Assembly (NCBI RefSeq): GCF_001613405.1
Contig: NZ_BDCH01000043.1
Span: 1-64,000, forward strand
DNA length: 64,000 nucleotides
Origin: Nocardia crassostreae
Lineage (GTDB): Bacteria; Actinomycetota; Actinomycetes; Mycobacteriales; Mycobacteriaceae
Direction of reading: 5' to 3'
The notes below the pieces were generated by a model. It was not told where the DNA came from. It searched no databases and saw only the letters and a program-made list of their open reading frames with translations. The position numbers were made by a program, and so were the translations under genes. Each line of letters starts with the position of its first letter. Position 1 is the stretch's first letter. Positions 26,538-35,257 of the stretch are shown piece by piece.

Positions 26538-27599
26538 GTGGCCGACGATATCGACCGTGCCGAGCAGACTGCGGCTTTGACCGAGGAATCCCTCGCCGCC
26601 GCCGCGGAAGCCGCCGAGAAGGCGTTCGCCTCGGCCGCGACCCTGGATGAGCTCGCGGCCGCGAAGACCGAGTTCATGGGCGGCAAATCGCCCGTCTCCC
26701 TGGCGCAGCGGTCGCTGGGCACGCTGCCCAAGGAGGAGAAGGCCGAGGCCGGTAAGCGCGTGAACGTGGCGCGCGGCCGGGTGTCGCAGGCATACGAGAC
26801 CCGGCAGGCCGAACTGCTCGCCGAGCGCGATGCCGCGGTGCTGGTGGCCGAGACCATCGATGTGACCCTGCCCGCGGGACGGCGGGCCGAGGGCGCGCGG
26901 CATCCCATCGCGGTGCTGTCCGAGCGGGTCGCGGATGTGTTCGTGGCCATGGGCTGGGAGGTCGCCGAGGGTCCCGAGGTCGAGACCGAGCACTTCAATT
27001 TCGACGCGCTGAACTTCCTGCCGGATCATCCGGCGCGCACCATGCAGGACACCTTCCACATCGCGCCGGAGGGTTCGCGGCAGGTGCTGCGCACGCACAC
27101 CTCGCCGGTGCAGGTGCGGTCCATGCTGTCGCGCGAGCTGCCGATCTATGTCGTGTGCCCGGGGCGGACCTTCCGCACCGATGAGCTCGACGCCACCCAT
27201 ACCCCGGTGTTCTCGCAGGTCGAGGGCCTGGCCATCGACAAGGGCCTGACCATGGCCCACCTCAAGGGCACCCTGGATTCCTTCGCGCGGGCGCTGTTCG
27301 GCCCGAACACCACCACGCGCATGCGGCCCTCGTTCTTCCCCTTCACCGAACCCTCCGCCGAGGTGGACGTGTGGTTCGAGGACAAGAAGGGCGGACCGGG
27401 CTGGGTCGAGTGGGGCGGCTGCGGCATGGTCAACCCGAAGGTGCTCATTGCCAGCGGGATCGATCCCGAGGTGTACAGCGGTTTCGCCTTCGGCATGGGT
27501 CTGGAGCGGACCCTGCAGTTCCGCAACGGCCTGTCCGATATGCGCGACATCGTCGAGGGCGATGTGCGCTTCACGCTGCCGTTCGGCATCCAGTCCTGA
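26538..27599 (+). CDS. pheS: Phenylalanyl-tRNA synthetase alpha subunit
   Basis: 353 residues from GTG. The N-terminal 100 residues are the coiled-coil tRNA-binding arm. The class II catalytic core follows: motif 1 region HPIAVLSERVADVFVAMGW, motif 2 RTFHIA/LLRTHTSPVQVRSM and FRTDELDATHTPVFSQVEG, and motif 3 GFAFGMGLERTLQFRNGL. Together with PheT it forms the alpha2-beta2 enzyme charging tRNA-Phe. The GTG at 26538 follows GGGGAGAG closely and is preferred to the in-frame ATG at 26487, which would add 17 unmatched residues. Confidence 0.96.
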   Translation: MADDIDRAEQTAALTEESLAAAAEAAEKAFASAATLDELAAAKTEFMGGKSPVSLAQRSLGTLPKEEKAEAGKRVNVARGRVSQAYETRQAELLAERDAAVLVAETIDVTLPAGRRAEGARHPIAVLSERVADVFVAMGWEVAEGPEVETEHFNFDALNFLPDHPARTMQDTFHIAPEGSRQVLRTHTSPVQVRSMLSRELPIYVVCPGRTFRTDELDATHTPVFSQVEGLAIDKGLTMAHLKGTLDSFARALFGPNTTTRMRPSFFPFTEPSAEVDVWFEDKKGGPGWVEWGGCGMVNPKVLIASGIDPEVYSGFAFGMGLERTLQFRNGLSDMRDIVEGDVRFTLPFGIQS

Positions 27600-27630
27600 T
27601 CCCCTTCGATACGAGGAAGCGAAACGTCAA

Positions 27631-30132
27631 GTGCGAGTAGCGCAGTCCTGGCTGACGGAAATCCTGCAGCGCACCACCCCCGACTGGGCGGTGTCGGCGG
27701 AAGAGCTGGACGCCGGTTTCGTCCGGGTCGGTCTGGAGGTCGAAGAGGTCGATCCGCTGCACCCGATCGGCGGTGAGATCGAGCATCCGCTGGTGGTCGG
27801 CCGGGTCGCCGAGATCACCGAGCTGACCGAGTTCAAGAAGCCCATCCGCTTCTGCAAGATGGATATCGGCAAGTCGGAGTTGCAGGAGATCGTCTGCGGC
27901 GCACGGAATTTCGCCGTGGGCGATCTGGTGGTCGTGGTGCTGCCTGGCGGTGAGCTGCCGGGTGGATTCAAGATCGCTTCGCGGAAGACCTACGGGCACA
28001 CCAGCAATGGCATGATCTGCTCGGTCGCCGAACTCGGCATCGGCAAGGATCACAATGGCATTCTGGTGCTCGAGCCGGGCACCGCCGAGCCGGGCGCGGA
28101 CGCCAATGAAGTGCTCGGCATGGACGACACCGTCATCGAGCTGGCCATCACCCCCGACCGCGGTTACGCCTTCTCGGCGCGCGGCCTGGCGCGCGAACTG
28201 GCCTGCGGCTTCGATCTGGAATACCAGGATCCGGCCGTGCGCCTGCTGCCCGACGCCGAGAACGAGGCCTGGAAGGTCAAGATCGAACCGGAGTCGCTGT
28301 GCACGCGTTTCGCGGTGCGCCGTGTGACCGGCGTCGACCCGAAGGCCGTCAGCCCGTGGTGGCTGCAGCGCCGCCTCATGCTGTCGGGCGTGCGCCCGAT
28401 CTCCCCGGCCGTCGACGTCACCAACTACGTCATGCTCGAGCTCGGCCAGCCGCTGCACGCCTTCGACACCGCGAAGGTCAACGGCACCCTCATCGTGCGC
28501 CGCGCCAACAAGGGCGAAACCCTGCGCACCCTCGACGATGTCGAGCGCACCCTGGACGCCGAGGACGTGGTGATCGCCGATGATTCCGGCGTCATCTCCC
28601 TGGCGGGCACCATGGGCGGCGCGAGCACCGAGGTCGGCTCGGACTCCACCGACATCCTGCTCGAGGCCGCCACCTGGAACCCGGTCGCCATCGCGCGCAC
28701 CGTGCGCCGCCACAAGCTGTCCTCGGAGGCCAGCCGCCGCTTCGAGCGCATCGTCGATCCCGAGGTGAATGTGGCCGCGCTGGACCGCGCCGCCACCCTA
28801 CTGGTCGAAATCGCTGGTGGCACCGTGGAATCCGTGCTCACCGACGTGCGCGTCCCGGTTCCGGCCGCCGCCCCGATCAGCATGGACATCGATCTGGCCG
28901 ATCGCACCGCGGTCGTGCACTACGCCCCCGGCACCTCCACCCGCCGCCTGCAGCAGGTCGGCTGCACGGTGGAGGTCGGCGTCAGCGATTCCGGCCACGG
29001 CCAGCTCGTCGTCACCCCGCCGACCTGGCGGCCCGACCTGACCCAGCCCGCCGACCTGGTCGAAGAGGTGCTGCGCCTGGAGAGCCTGGACAAGATCCCG
29101 TCCGTCATCCCCACCGCCCCGGCGGGCCGCGGCCTCACCGCCGAACAGCGCCGCCGCCGCGCGGTCAGCAAGGCCCTGGCCTTCGAGGGCTGCGTCGAGG
29201 TCCCGGCCCCGGTCTTCATGTCCGCCGCGGTCTTCGACACCTGGGGTCTGGAAGCCGACGATCCGCGCCGCAATACGTTGAAGGTCCTGAACCCCCTCGA
29301 CACCGAGCGCCCGGACCTGTCCTCCACCCTGCTCCCCGGCCTGCTGGAAATCGCCGCCCGCAATATCGCCCGCGGCCAGCGCGATCTCGCCGTCTACGGC
29401 ATCGGCCAGGTCACCCTGCCCACCCCGAACACCGGTGCGGTGGACGCCCTCCCGGTCGACCGCCGCCCCACCGAGGACGAGATCGACGTCCTGCTCCGGT
29501 CGCTTCCCGAGCAGCCGGTCCGCGTCGGCGCGGTGCTCACCGGTAAGCGCGAACCCCGCGGCCCCTGGGGCCAGGGCCGCGCCGTCGAGGCGAGCGACGC
29601 CTTCGCCCTCGTCGATGCCGTGGCGGACGCCGCGGGCGTGGTCATCGAGCGCCGCTCGGCGGCTCACCTGCCGTGGCATCCGGGCCGCTGCGCCGAACTC
29701 GTGGTGGACGGCAAGGTCGTCGGCCACGCGGGTGAACTCCACCCGGCCGCTCTCGAGCGTTCGGGCCTGCCGCCGCGCACCTGCGCCGTGGAGATCGACC
29801 TCGACGCCCTCCCGCTCCGCGAAAACCGCCCCGCCCCCGTGGTTTCCGCCTTCCCGGCGGTTCTGCAGGACGTGTCGGTCAGCGTCGAGAAGGCCACCCC
29901 GGCCGTCTCGGTCGAGTCCGCCTTGCGCACCGGCGCGGGCGACCTCCTCGAAGACATCTCCCTCTTCGACGTCTACGAGGGCGCCCAGGCCGGTGAGGGC
30001 CGCAAGTCCCTCACCTACGCCCTCCGCTTCCGCGCCCCCGACCGCACCCTCACCGAGGACGAGGCCAGCTCGGCCCGCGATGCCGCCGTCGCCGCGGCGG
30101 CCGCGGCTGTCGGCGCGGTACTGCGCGGATAA
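27631..30132 (+). CDS. pheT: Phenylalanyl-tRNA synthetase beta subunit
   Basis: 833 residues from GTG (VRVAQSWLTEIL). Domains in order: EMAP/tRNA-binding at about 40-150 (VVGRVAEI, IVCGARNF, GHTSNGMICS), B3/B4 editing domain at about 210-390, the B5 DNA-binding-like domain near 400-480 (TPPTWRPDLTQPADLVEEVLRL), the catalytic-like domain to about 700, and the C-terminal ferredoxin-fold anticodon-binding domain (FPAVLQDVSVSVEK, ending DRTLTEDEASSARDAAV). It is 31 bp after pheS. Confidence 0.96.
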   Translation: MRVAQSWLTEILQRTTPDWAVSAEELDAGFVRVGLEVEEVDPLHPIGGEIEHPLVVGRVAEITELTEFKKPIRFCKMDIGKSELQEIVCGARNFAVGDLVVVVLPGGELPGGFKIASRKTYGHTSNGMICSVAELGIGKDHNGILVLEPGTAEPGADANEVLGMDDTVIELAITPDRGYAFSARGLARELACGFDLEYQDPAVRLLPDAENEAWKVKIEPESLCTRFAVRRVTGVDPKAVSPWWLQRRLMLSGVRPISPAVDVTNYVMLELGQPLHAFDTAKVNGTLIVRRANKGETLRTLDDVERTLDAEDVVIADDSGVISLAGTMGGASTEVGSDSTDILLEAATWNPVAIARTVRRHKLSSEASRRFERIVDPEVNVAALDRAATLLVEIAGGTVESVLTDVRVPVPAAAPISMDIDLADRTAVVHYAPGTSTRRLQQVGCTVEVGVSDSGHGQLVVTPPTWRPDLTQPADLVEEVLRLESLDKIPSVIPTAPAGRGLTAEQRRRRAVSKALAFEGCVEVPAPVFMSAAVFDTWGLEADDPRRNTLKVLNPLDTERPDLSSTLLPGLLEIAARNIARGQRDLAVYGIGQVTLPTPNTGAVDALPVDRRPTEDEIDVLLRSLPEQPVRVGAVLTGKREPRGPWGQGRAVEASDAFALVDAVADAAGVVIERRSAAHLPWHPGRCAELVVDGKVVGHAGELHPAALERSGLPPRTCAVEIDLDALPLRENRPAPVVSAFPAVLQDVSVSVEKATPAVSVESALRTGAGDLLEDISLFDVYEGAQAGEGRKSLTYALRFRAPDRTLTEDEASSARDAAVAAAAAAVGAVLRG

Positions 30133-30140
30133 TTCGGCAG

Positions 30141-30170
30141 CGGCGCGGCACCGGCTACGGTGCCGCGCCG
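30141..30170. terminator. Terminator between pheT and gntK
   Basis: Perfect 13-bp stem CGGCGCGGCACCG / CGGTGCCGCGCCG with loop GCTA, between the convergent stops at 30132 and 30194. Confidence 0.75.
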
Positions 30171-30193
30171 AGCCGCCATCGCGTTCGAACCGG

Positions 30194-30733
30194 TCAGTCG
30201 CCGGTCCGGATATTCGCCAGCGCGGCCGTTGCCAGCTCTTCCGGCGTGGAGTCGATGTCGAGGGTGATGACATTCGGCTCGGATGCCGGGTCCTCGAGGG
30301 TGGCGAGCTGGGAGTCGAGGAGTGCGGCGGGCATGAAATGGCCGGGGCGGGTTGTCATTCGGCGGAGGAGTTCGTCGCGGGAGCCGGTCAGGTGGACGAA
30401 AGTCGGCCGGGTGTGCGGGAATTCGGCCAGGGAGTCACGGAAGATGTCGCGGTAGGCGCGTTTCAGGGCGAAGCAGGTGACCACGCCGGACCGGCCGGTG
30501 CCCACCTGGGCGGTCATCCATTCGGCGATGGCCTGGAGCCAAGGCCAGCGGTCTTCGTCGGTCAGGGGGTGTCCGGCAGCCATTTTCGCGATATTCGCGG
30601 CGGGGTGGAGGTTGTCGCCCTCGAGCAGTTCCCAGCCGGTTTTCGCGGCGATCAATTCGGCCACGGTGGATTTTCCGGAGCCGGAGACGCCCATGACGAC
30701 AACGATCTGGGGGCGCTCGCTGGGCTCCGGCAT
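30194..30733 (-). CDS. gntK: Gluconokinase
   Basis: A 179-residue P-loop kinase converting gluconate to 6-phosphogluconate. Walker A GVSGSGKST is at residues about 15-23. The GntK features LLEGDNLHPAANIAKMAAGHPLTDEDRWPWL (in segments) and CFALKRAYRDIFRD are intact. It feeds gluconate into the pentose phosphate (or Entner-Doudoroff) route. It is unlinked to the gluconate-type permease 10 kb away, and its divergent promoter region is shared with the alpha/beta hydrolase at 30802. Confidence 0.92.
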   Translation of the reverse strand: MPEPSERPQIVVVMGVSGSGKSTVAELIAAKTGWELLEGDNLHPAANIAKMAAGHPLTDEDRWPWLQAIAEWMTAQVGTGRSGVVTCFALKRAYRDIFRDSLAEFPHTRPTFVHLTGSRDELLRRMTTRPGHFMPAALLDSQLATLEDPASEPNVITLDIDSTPEELATAALANIRTGD

Positions 30734-30801
30734 CCATCGGTTCTACACCATTCGGTTCGCCCTGCGGTGTCGCGGTCGGCGGGTGGGGTAGGAATACACC
30801 T

Positions 30802-31575
30802 ATGCAGCATCCGGCTACCGCGGTTCTGAATGCACTGACCTATTTCCCGGAGCGGCGGATCGTCGCGACGCCGGAGCAGTTCGGGGTGGGGTACGAGGAT
30901 CTGTGGTTGCGGACCGGCGATGGGGAGACCATCAATGCGTGGTTCGTGCGGGCGGTGGGGGAACCGGTGGGGCACTTGCTGTATGCGCATGGGAACGGCG
31001 GGAACATCGGGGATCGGTCGGGGGTGCTGGCGGTGCTGGCGGCGGCGGGATTCGACGTACTGACCTTCGATTACCGGGGGTTCGGGCGGAGCAGTGGGAA
31101 GCCGAGTGAGCGGGGGACCTATCTGGACGCGCGGGCGGCGCGGGCGGCGTTGCTGGAGCAGCCGGGGGTGAAGGCGGATCGGGTTGTGTATTTGGGGAAG
31201 TCGTTGGGCGGGGGAGTGCTGTTGGAGTTGGCGGATGCGTTTCCGCCTGCGGCGCTGGTGTTGATGTCGACGTTCACCGGGCTGCGGAATGCGGCGAAGG
31301 CGGTATATCCGTTTCTGCCCAAGGTGTTCGTGCCCAATGCGTATCCGAGCTTGGCGCGGATTCGGCGGTTGCGGTGCCCGGTGCTGATCATGCACGGCGA
31401 TGCCGATGAGCTGTTGCCGGTGAGTATGGGCCGGGCCTTGTACGAGGCGGCCCCCGAGCCCAAGCAGCTCGTCATCTATCCCGGGGCCGCGCACGACAAT
31501 CTGGTGGCCATTCCGGAGTGGCCGGGGACCCTCGCCGCGTGGGTGCGCCGCACCCTCGCTCGCGATCCTGTGTGA
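30802..31575 (+). CDS. Alpha/beta hydrolase (YfhR/Bem46-like)
   Basis: 257 residues. The oxyanion motif is AHGNGGNIGDRS, the nucleophile is Ser in YLGKSLGGGV (GxSxG), the Asp is in MHGDADELLP and the His in GAAHDN. These, with the DYRGFGRSSGKPSE segment, match the Bem46/ABHD13-type serine hydrolases. The substrate is unknown. There is no clear signal peptide, although the first 15 residues are mildly hydrophobic. Confidence 0.85.
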   Translation: MQHPATAVLNALTYFPERRIVATPEQFGVGYEDLWLRTGDGETINAWFVRAVGEPVGHLLYAHGNGGNIGDRSGVLAVLAAAGFDVLTFDYRGFGRSSGKPSERGTYLDARAARAALLEQPGVKADRVVYLGKSLGGGVLLELADAFPPAALVLMSTFTGLRNAAKAVYPFLPKVFVPNAYPSLARIRRLRCPVLIMHGDADELLPVSMGRALYEAAPEPKQLVIYPGAAHDNLVAIPEWPGTLAAWVRRTLARDPV

Positions 31576-31629
31576 GCGCACAGCCGCAGCTCGGCCCGTG
31601 TGCGGGCGGCGCTGCGTAGCCTGGGTGCC

Positions 31630-32142
31630 ATGAGTGATGCCAACAACGAACTCGCGGTGCTGTTGGCTCAGCTGCCCGATGCTGAGCTGGCGGCGGTGGT
31701 GGAGCAGGCGACCGACGGACGGGCAGGATTGGCGGCGTTGCACGCGGTGGCGGCGTCGGTGGCCGCCACGGTGGGTCATGCGCCGCAGACCATCGATGTG
31801 ACTCCTGACACGCAATCGGGGGCGGGTCATCGGCTGCCGGAAACGCCGGGAACGTTCGGGCAGGCGGGAGCCGGTCCGATAGTGTCCGGGACAGTGGTAC
31901 CTCCGGCGGGTATGCCGGGCGGCGGCGGGGTCGGAGGCTATTCGAACTCCGGTGTCCCTACTTTCGAGTCAGTTCGCGATAAGGTCGAGCAGCGCTACGG
32001 CACCGCCAGGGGGATGGGCGAACTCGACCAGCAGACACCTGTGGGCCGCAGCGTCGAGGAACAGTGGGACGTGCGGGAGAAAGCCGCGCGGGAGCGCCTG
32101 GAGAAAATTCGAAAATCGGTGCACGGCAACGATAACGAGTGA
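31630..32142 (+). CDS. Protein of unknown function
   Basis: 170 residues, not recognised. An N-terminal helical part (ELAVLLAQLPDAELAAVVEQATDG) is followed by a Pro/Gly/Thr-rich middle (about 65-120) and a charged helical end (DVREKAARERLEKIRKSV). The ATG at 31630 is preferred over an upstream frame start. It lies 36 bp before the next gene and is probably cotranscribed with it, so the two may act together. Confidence 0.6.
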   Translation: MSDANNELAVLLAQLPDAELAAVVEQATDGRAGLAALHAVAASVAATVGHAPQTIDVTPDTQSGAGHRLPETPGTFGQAGAGPIVSGTVVPPAGMPGGGGVGGYSNSGVPTFESVRDKVEQRYGTARGMGELDQQTPVGRSVEEQWDVREKAARERLEKIRKSVHGNDNE

Positions 32143-32178
32143 TATCCGGCCCTCCGCTCGATACCGAGGGTGGAACCT

Positions 32179-33222
32179 ATGGCCGACGCCAAGGCCCGTG
32201 AGATCGCCGAACGGCTGCTGGATCTGCAAGTCGACTTCATTGTCGCCGAGGTGACGGGCGATCGGTTCGCCGAAGTCATCGCCCGGGATGTGGACGCCGT
32301 GATCGGCGTGGCCGACACCATCATCTTCCGCGATGTGGTGGAGATCGACCAGGCCAAGCAGACCGTGGCCAATGTCGTCGAACTGATCGGCGGCAGCCCG
32401 GTGCTCGGCGATATGGTCGGCACCCTGGCGAATTCGCTCTACGAGGACATCGCCGCCAATAACGAGTACACCCTCGGCGACGTGGTCGACCGCGAGCCGG
32501 TCGAACAGCTGCTGGAGAAGATATTCGGCATGAACCAGGCGCAGGAGCGAATCCTGGAGCGGCTCACCGAGAGCCCGCTCATCGCCACCGTCGCCTCCAA
32601 GTTCGTGGACAAGCTGATCGACGACTTCATGGAGTCCAACCGCCAGCTGGCGAGCAAGCTCCCGGGCGTCGGCTCGCTGGTCTCCTTCGGCACCTCCGCC
32701 GCCAAGACCGCGCGCAAGGCCGCCGAGAAGGCCGCCGGAGACGGCACCTTCCTGGGCGAAATGGCCGGGAAGGGCGCACAGTTCGCGCTCAAGCGCACCA
32801 ATAACGCCATTCGCGAGATGCTGCGCGACGCCCCGGTGCACGACGCCGCCATGGAGTTCTGGGATCTGCACGCCGGTGAGCCGGTGAGCGGGCTGCGGGA
32901 GTACCTGTCCCAGCAGGACCTGCAGGATCTGGCGCTGATCATCTACCGCATCGCGCTGACCACCCGCGAGAAGGAGTACTTCGGCGTCCTGGTGGATCAG
33001 GGCGTGGAGGTGTTCTTCGAGAAGTACGGCGACCACACCCTAGCCGCCATGCTGCCGGAACTGGGCCTGTCCAACGAGGCCATCGCGAACGAGATCCTGC
33101 GCTACGGCCCGGCCGTGGTCGAGGCCGCCAAGCGGAACGGCGTGCTGGCCAAGCTGGTTCGCGAGCGACTGGAGCCCTTCTTCCTCTCCGAGCCCGTGCT
33201 GGCTGTGCTGAGCGGTAGCTGA
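32179..33222 (+). CDS. Conserved protein of unknown function, mostly helical
   Basis: 347 residues, soluble in appearance except for weak hydrophobic patches. It is rich in helix-forming segments (ADAKAREIAERLLDLQVDFIVAEV; QTVANVVELIGGSPVLGDMVGTLANSL), with a Lys/Ala-rich helical stretch at about 172-190. No catalytic motif was recognised. The ATG at 32179 is chosen over GTG at 32170. A terminator at 33265-33298 follows. Confidence 0.65.
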   Translation: MADAKAREIAERLLDLQVDFIVAEVTGDRFAEVIARDVDAVIGVADTIIFRDVVEIDQAKQTVANVVELIGGSPVLGDMVGTLANSLYEDIAANNEYTLGDVVDREPVEQLLEKIFGMNQAQERILERLTESPLIATVASKFVDKLIDDFMESNRQLASKLPGVGSLVSFGTSAAKTARKAAEKAAGDGTFLGEMAGKGAQFALKRTNNAIREMLRDAPVHDAAMEFWDLHAGEPVSGLREYLSQQDLQDLALIIYRIALTTREKEYFGVLVDQGVEVFFEKYGDHTLAAMLPELGLSNEAIANEILRYGPAVVEAAKRNGVLAKLVRERLEPFFLSEPVLAVLSGS

Positions 33223-33264
33223 TCACCGGAATAACTGCCTGAAAACGCGATCTACCACACACTT

Positions 33265-33298
33265 TCGGCCCGTCTCCGCAGTTGCGGAAACGGGCCGA
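33265..33298. terminator. Hairpin terminator
   Basis: Stem TCGGCCCG / CGGGCCGA enclosing a second short stem (TCCGCA / TGCGGA), 43 bp after the gene ending at 33222. Confidence 0.65.
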
Positions 33299-33349
33299 TC
33301 GGCATTTCGGGCACAGTGGAATCAGACGAACCGCACGGGAGGAACGATC

Positions 33350-33715
33350 ATGAAGCTGCCGCTGGCCGGAGAGCGACTGTGTGTGCTGTCCACCGAGCCC
33401 CTGCTCGCCATCGGGATCGGCGTGTACGAGCTGCACGTCGGCAGTGAGCTGACCATCGAAACCCCGAACGGCGTGGTGCATCACGTGGTCGGCGACCCCA
33501 CCCGCACACACGACAATCTGGTGGGAGCCCTCGATGGCACGATCGAATCGGCCACCGTGAACGACAAGGGCGGCCTGCGCATCGTCCTCGATTCCGGCGC
33601 GCACGTGGTGGTGGACCCGGACCGCTATTACGAGGCGTGGACCTTCACCGGACCACGCAGCATGATCGCCTCCATGCCGGGCGGCGAACTCGCGGTGTGG
33701 CAGGACGAATCCTGA
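33350..33715 (+). CDS. DUF6188-like small protein
   Basis: 121 residues predicted to be mainly beta strands: LTIETPNGVVHHVVG, LVGALDGTIESATVNDKGGLRIVLDSGAHVVVDPDRYYEAWTF (in segments), ending MPGGELAVWQ. This fits the DUF6188 family, a common small actinobacterial protein without known role. It has a good ribosome site (GGGAGGA) before the ATG. Confidence 0.65.
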   Translation: MKLPLAGERLCVLSTEPLLAIGIGVYELHVGSELTIETPNGVVHHVVGDPTRTHDNLVGALDGTIESATVNDKGGLRIVLDSGAHVVVDPDRYYEAWTFTGPRSMIASMPGGELAVWQDES

Positions 33716-34082
33716 GCTCCGCCCGATCGACGCCGCGGCGGGTGGGTGAGACAGTGCCTCCGGGTGAGACAGCGCCTCGCGCACCGGCCGCCGCGGCGAG
33801 GTGCGCACGGCCGCCCGGATGACGGATCGGTGGCCGTGCGGGATGCCCCACGCGGCACGTACCACGCAGCGACATCGTGATCGGCGATGAGACCGGCGTA
33901 CGTGCCGTCCCCTCCGCTGGCACCCGTGTGCCGTCCGGTTCGGGCGGCCTTGAGAGCATCGCGACTCGGCCGGTCTATCGTCAAGCCGAGGCCCTGTCCC
34001 AATTTGTCCCAGTCACCCGACTGTCTAGACCAAACGGTAGGTTTTCTTGGCACAAGGGCATCCGGTCGGGAGGTAACTGCAC
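33716..34082. other. Non-coding stretch with an imperfect 18-bp tandem repeat
   Basis: 367 bp. It contains two 18-bp units starting GGGTGAGACAG at 33744-33761 and 33762-33779 that differ at two positions. The palindrome GTCTAGAC lies at about 34023-34030 upstream of the XRE gene. No credible ORF was found in either strand. Confidence 0.45.
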
Positions 34083-34814
34083 GTGGCTGAAGCACGGTCG
34101 TCGATCGCGGGCTATCTGCGTGAACGCCGGGAGGCTGCCGGGCTGACCCGGGCCGAGCTGGCCCGCAAAGCCGGTGTCTCCGAAGCGTTGATCCAGAAGC
34201 TCGAACAGGGCACCCGCCCGCCGACCTCGGCCACGCTCGGCGCGCTGTTCGAGGCCCTCGATGTGCCAGCGCAGTTCCGTGAGTACGCCGCGAGCGTGAT
34301 GCAGCCGGAGCTGACCGCCCTCGGATTCGACGACGAGGCGCCGAGCCCGGCCGAATTGGCCTTCCTGAACAGCCTGCCGTATCCGGCCTGCTATCAGACC
34401 CTGCCCTCGGTGGACCTCATCGCCGCGAACGAGGCCTACCTGCGGGCCTTTCCGGGGCTGGCGCCGGGCGGCAACATCATCGAGTGGATGTTGTTGAACC
34501 CGAACGCCAAATACGTGCTCGAGGACTGGGAAGGCCAGACGCACTTCATGGTGTTCGCCTTCCGGCACATGGCGCCCGGCGTCGTCGCGCCGGAACGCAT
34601 GGCGGAGGTCATCGAGGTCTGCGGGCGGTCGCCGGACTGGGAACGCTTCTGGTCGACCGAGATCGCGCCCGCGGACATTCCACGCCGCCCCATTCGCGTG
34701 CGATCGGCGGAGACGGGGGAGCGGACGACCATGCACATTCACCTGTTCCGCGTGGAGCTGCCGCGGCGGCCGTGGTCGATGTACACCCTGGTGCCCTCCC
34801 CCGACGGGGACTGA
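34083..34814 (+). CDS. XRE-family regulator with MmyB-like ligand domain
   Basis: 243 residues from GTG. The helix-turn-helix is in the first 65 residues (AGYLRERREAAGLTRAELARKAGVSEALIQKLEQGTRPPT in segments). The remainder is the MmyB-type PAS-like domain (PYPACYQTLPSVDLIAANEAYLRAFPG; EWMLLNPNAKYVLEDWE). Such proteins are one-component regulators. Its target is unknown; it is convergent with the RidA gene ending 4 bp away. Confidence 0.85.
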   Translation: MAEARSSIAGYLRERREAAGLTRAELARKAGVSEALIQKLEQGTRPPTSATLGALFEALDVPAQFREYAASVMQPELTALGFDDEAPSPAELAFLNSLPYPACYQTLPSVDLIAANEAYLRAFPGLAPGGNIIEWMLLNPNAKYVLEDWEGQTHFMVFAFRHMAPGVVAPERMAEVIEVCGRSPDWERFWSTEIAPADIPRRPIRVRSAETGERTTMHIHLFRVELPRRPWSMYTLVPSPDGD

Positions 34815-34818
34815 CCGC

Positions 34819-35226
34819 TCAGCCCGCGACGATGGCGATGCCGTCGATCTCGACCAGCATCTCCTCGCGCGGCAGGCCGGTGAAGACCGTGGTGCGGCTG
34901 GGCAGCACGCCGCCGGTGGTGTGCTCGGTGACGAACTTGCCGTAGGCCTCGTTCATGATCGGGAAATCCTCGCGCTTGGTGAGGTAGACGCGCAGCATCA
35001 CCACATCGTCGAAGCTCGCGCCGCTGGCCTCCACAATGGCCTTCACGTTCTCGAGGGTGCGGGTGGTCTGCGCGGCCACATCGCCCGGGAACAGGTACTC
35101 GCTGGTGACCGGGTCGACCGGCCCCTGCCCGGAGACCTGGACGAACGGTCCCTTGCGCACGCCCTGCGAGAAGGTGTGGGCGGGCGCGGGGGCGAGATCG
35201 GTTCGGACGGCGATCTTCTCACTCAT
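34819..35226 (-). CDS. RidA-family enamine/imine deaminase
   Basis: 135 residues in the canonical RidA form: FSQGVRKGPFVQVSGQGPVDP, TTRTLENVKAIVEASGASFDDVVMLRVYLTKREDF, and a C-terminal SRTTVFTGLPREEMLVEIDGIAI in which the Arg of the active site occupies its normal place. RidA speeds hydrolysis of 2-aminoacrylate-type enamines/imines made by PLP dehydratases. It is the last gene of the minus-strand operon with IclR and the KDG-type kinase, and lies opposite a PLP dehydratase-like enzyme, which gives it an obvious partner. Confidence 0.9.
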   Translation of the reverse strand: MSEKIAVRTDLAPAPAHTFSQGVRKGPFVQVSGQGPVDPVTSEYLFPGDVAAQTTRTLENVKAIVEASGASFDDVVMLRVYLTKREDFPIMNEAYGKFVTEHTTGGVLPSRTTVFTGLPREEMLVEIDGIAIVAG

Positions 35227-35257
35227 GTGCAATGCCTTTCGGTAATCGATACTCGGC

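Noticed and set aside
28798..30273. 491-codon minus-strand frame over pheT
   Set aside because: The plus strand is clearly PheT. The antisense translation is Ala/Gly/Arg-rich and unlike any family.
33628..34095. 155-codon minus-strand frame in the 33.7-34.1 kb gap
   Set aside because: Translation is Arg/Ser-rich with no family resemblance and no ribosome site.
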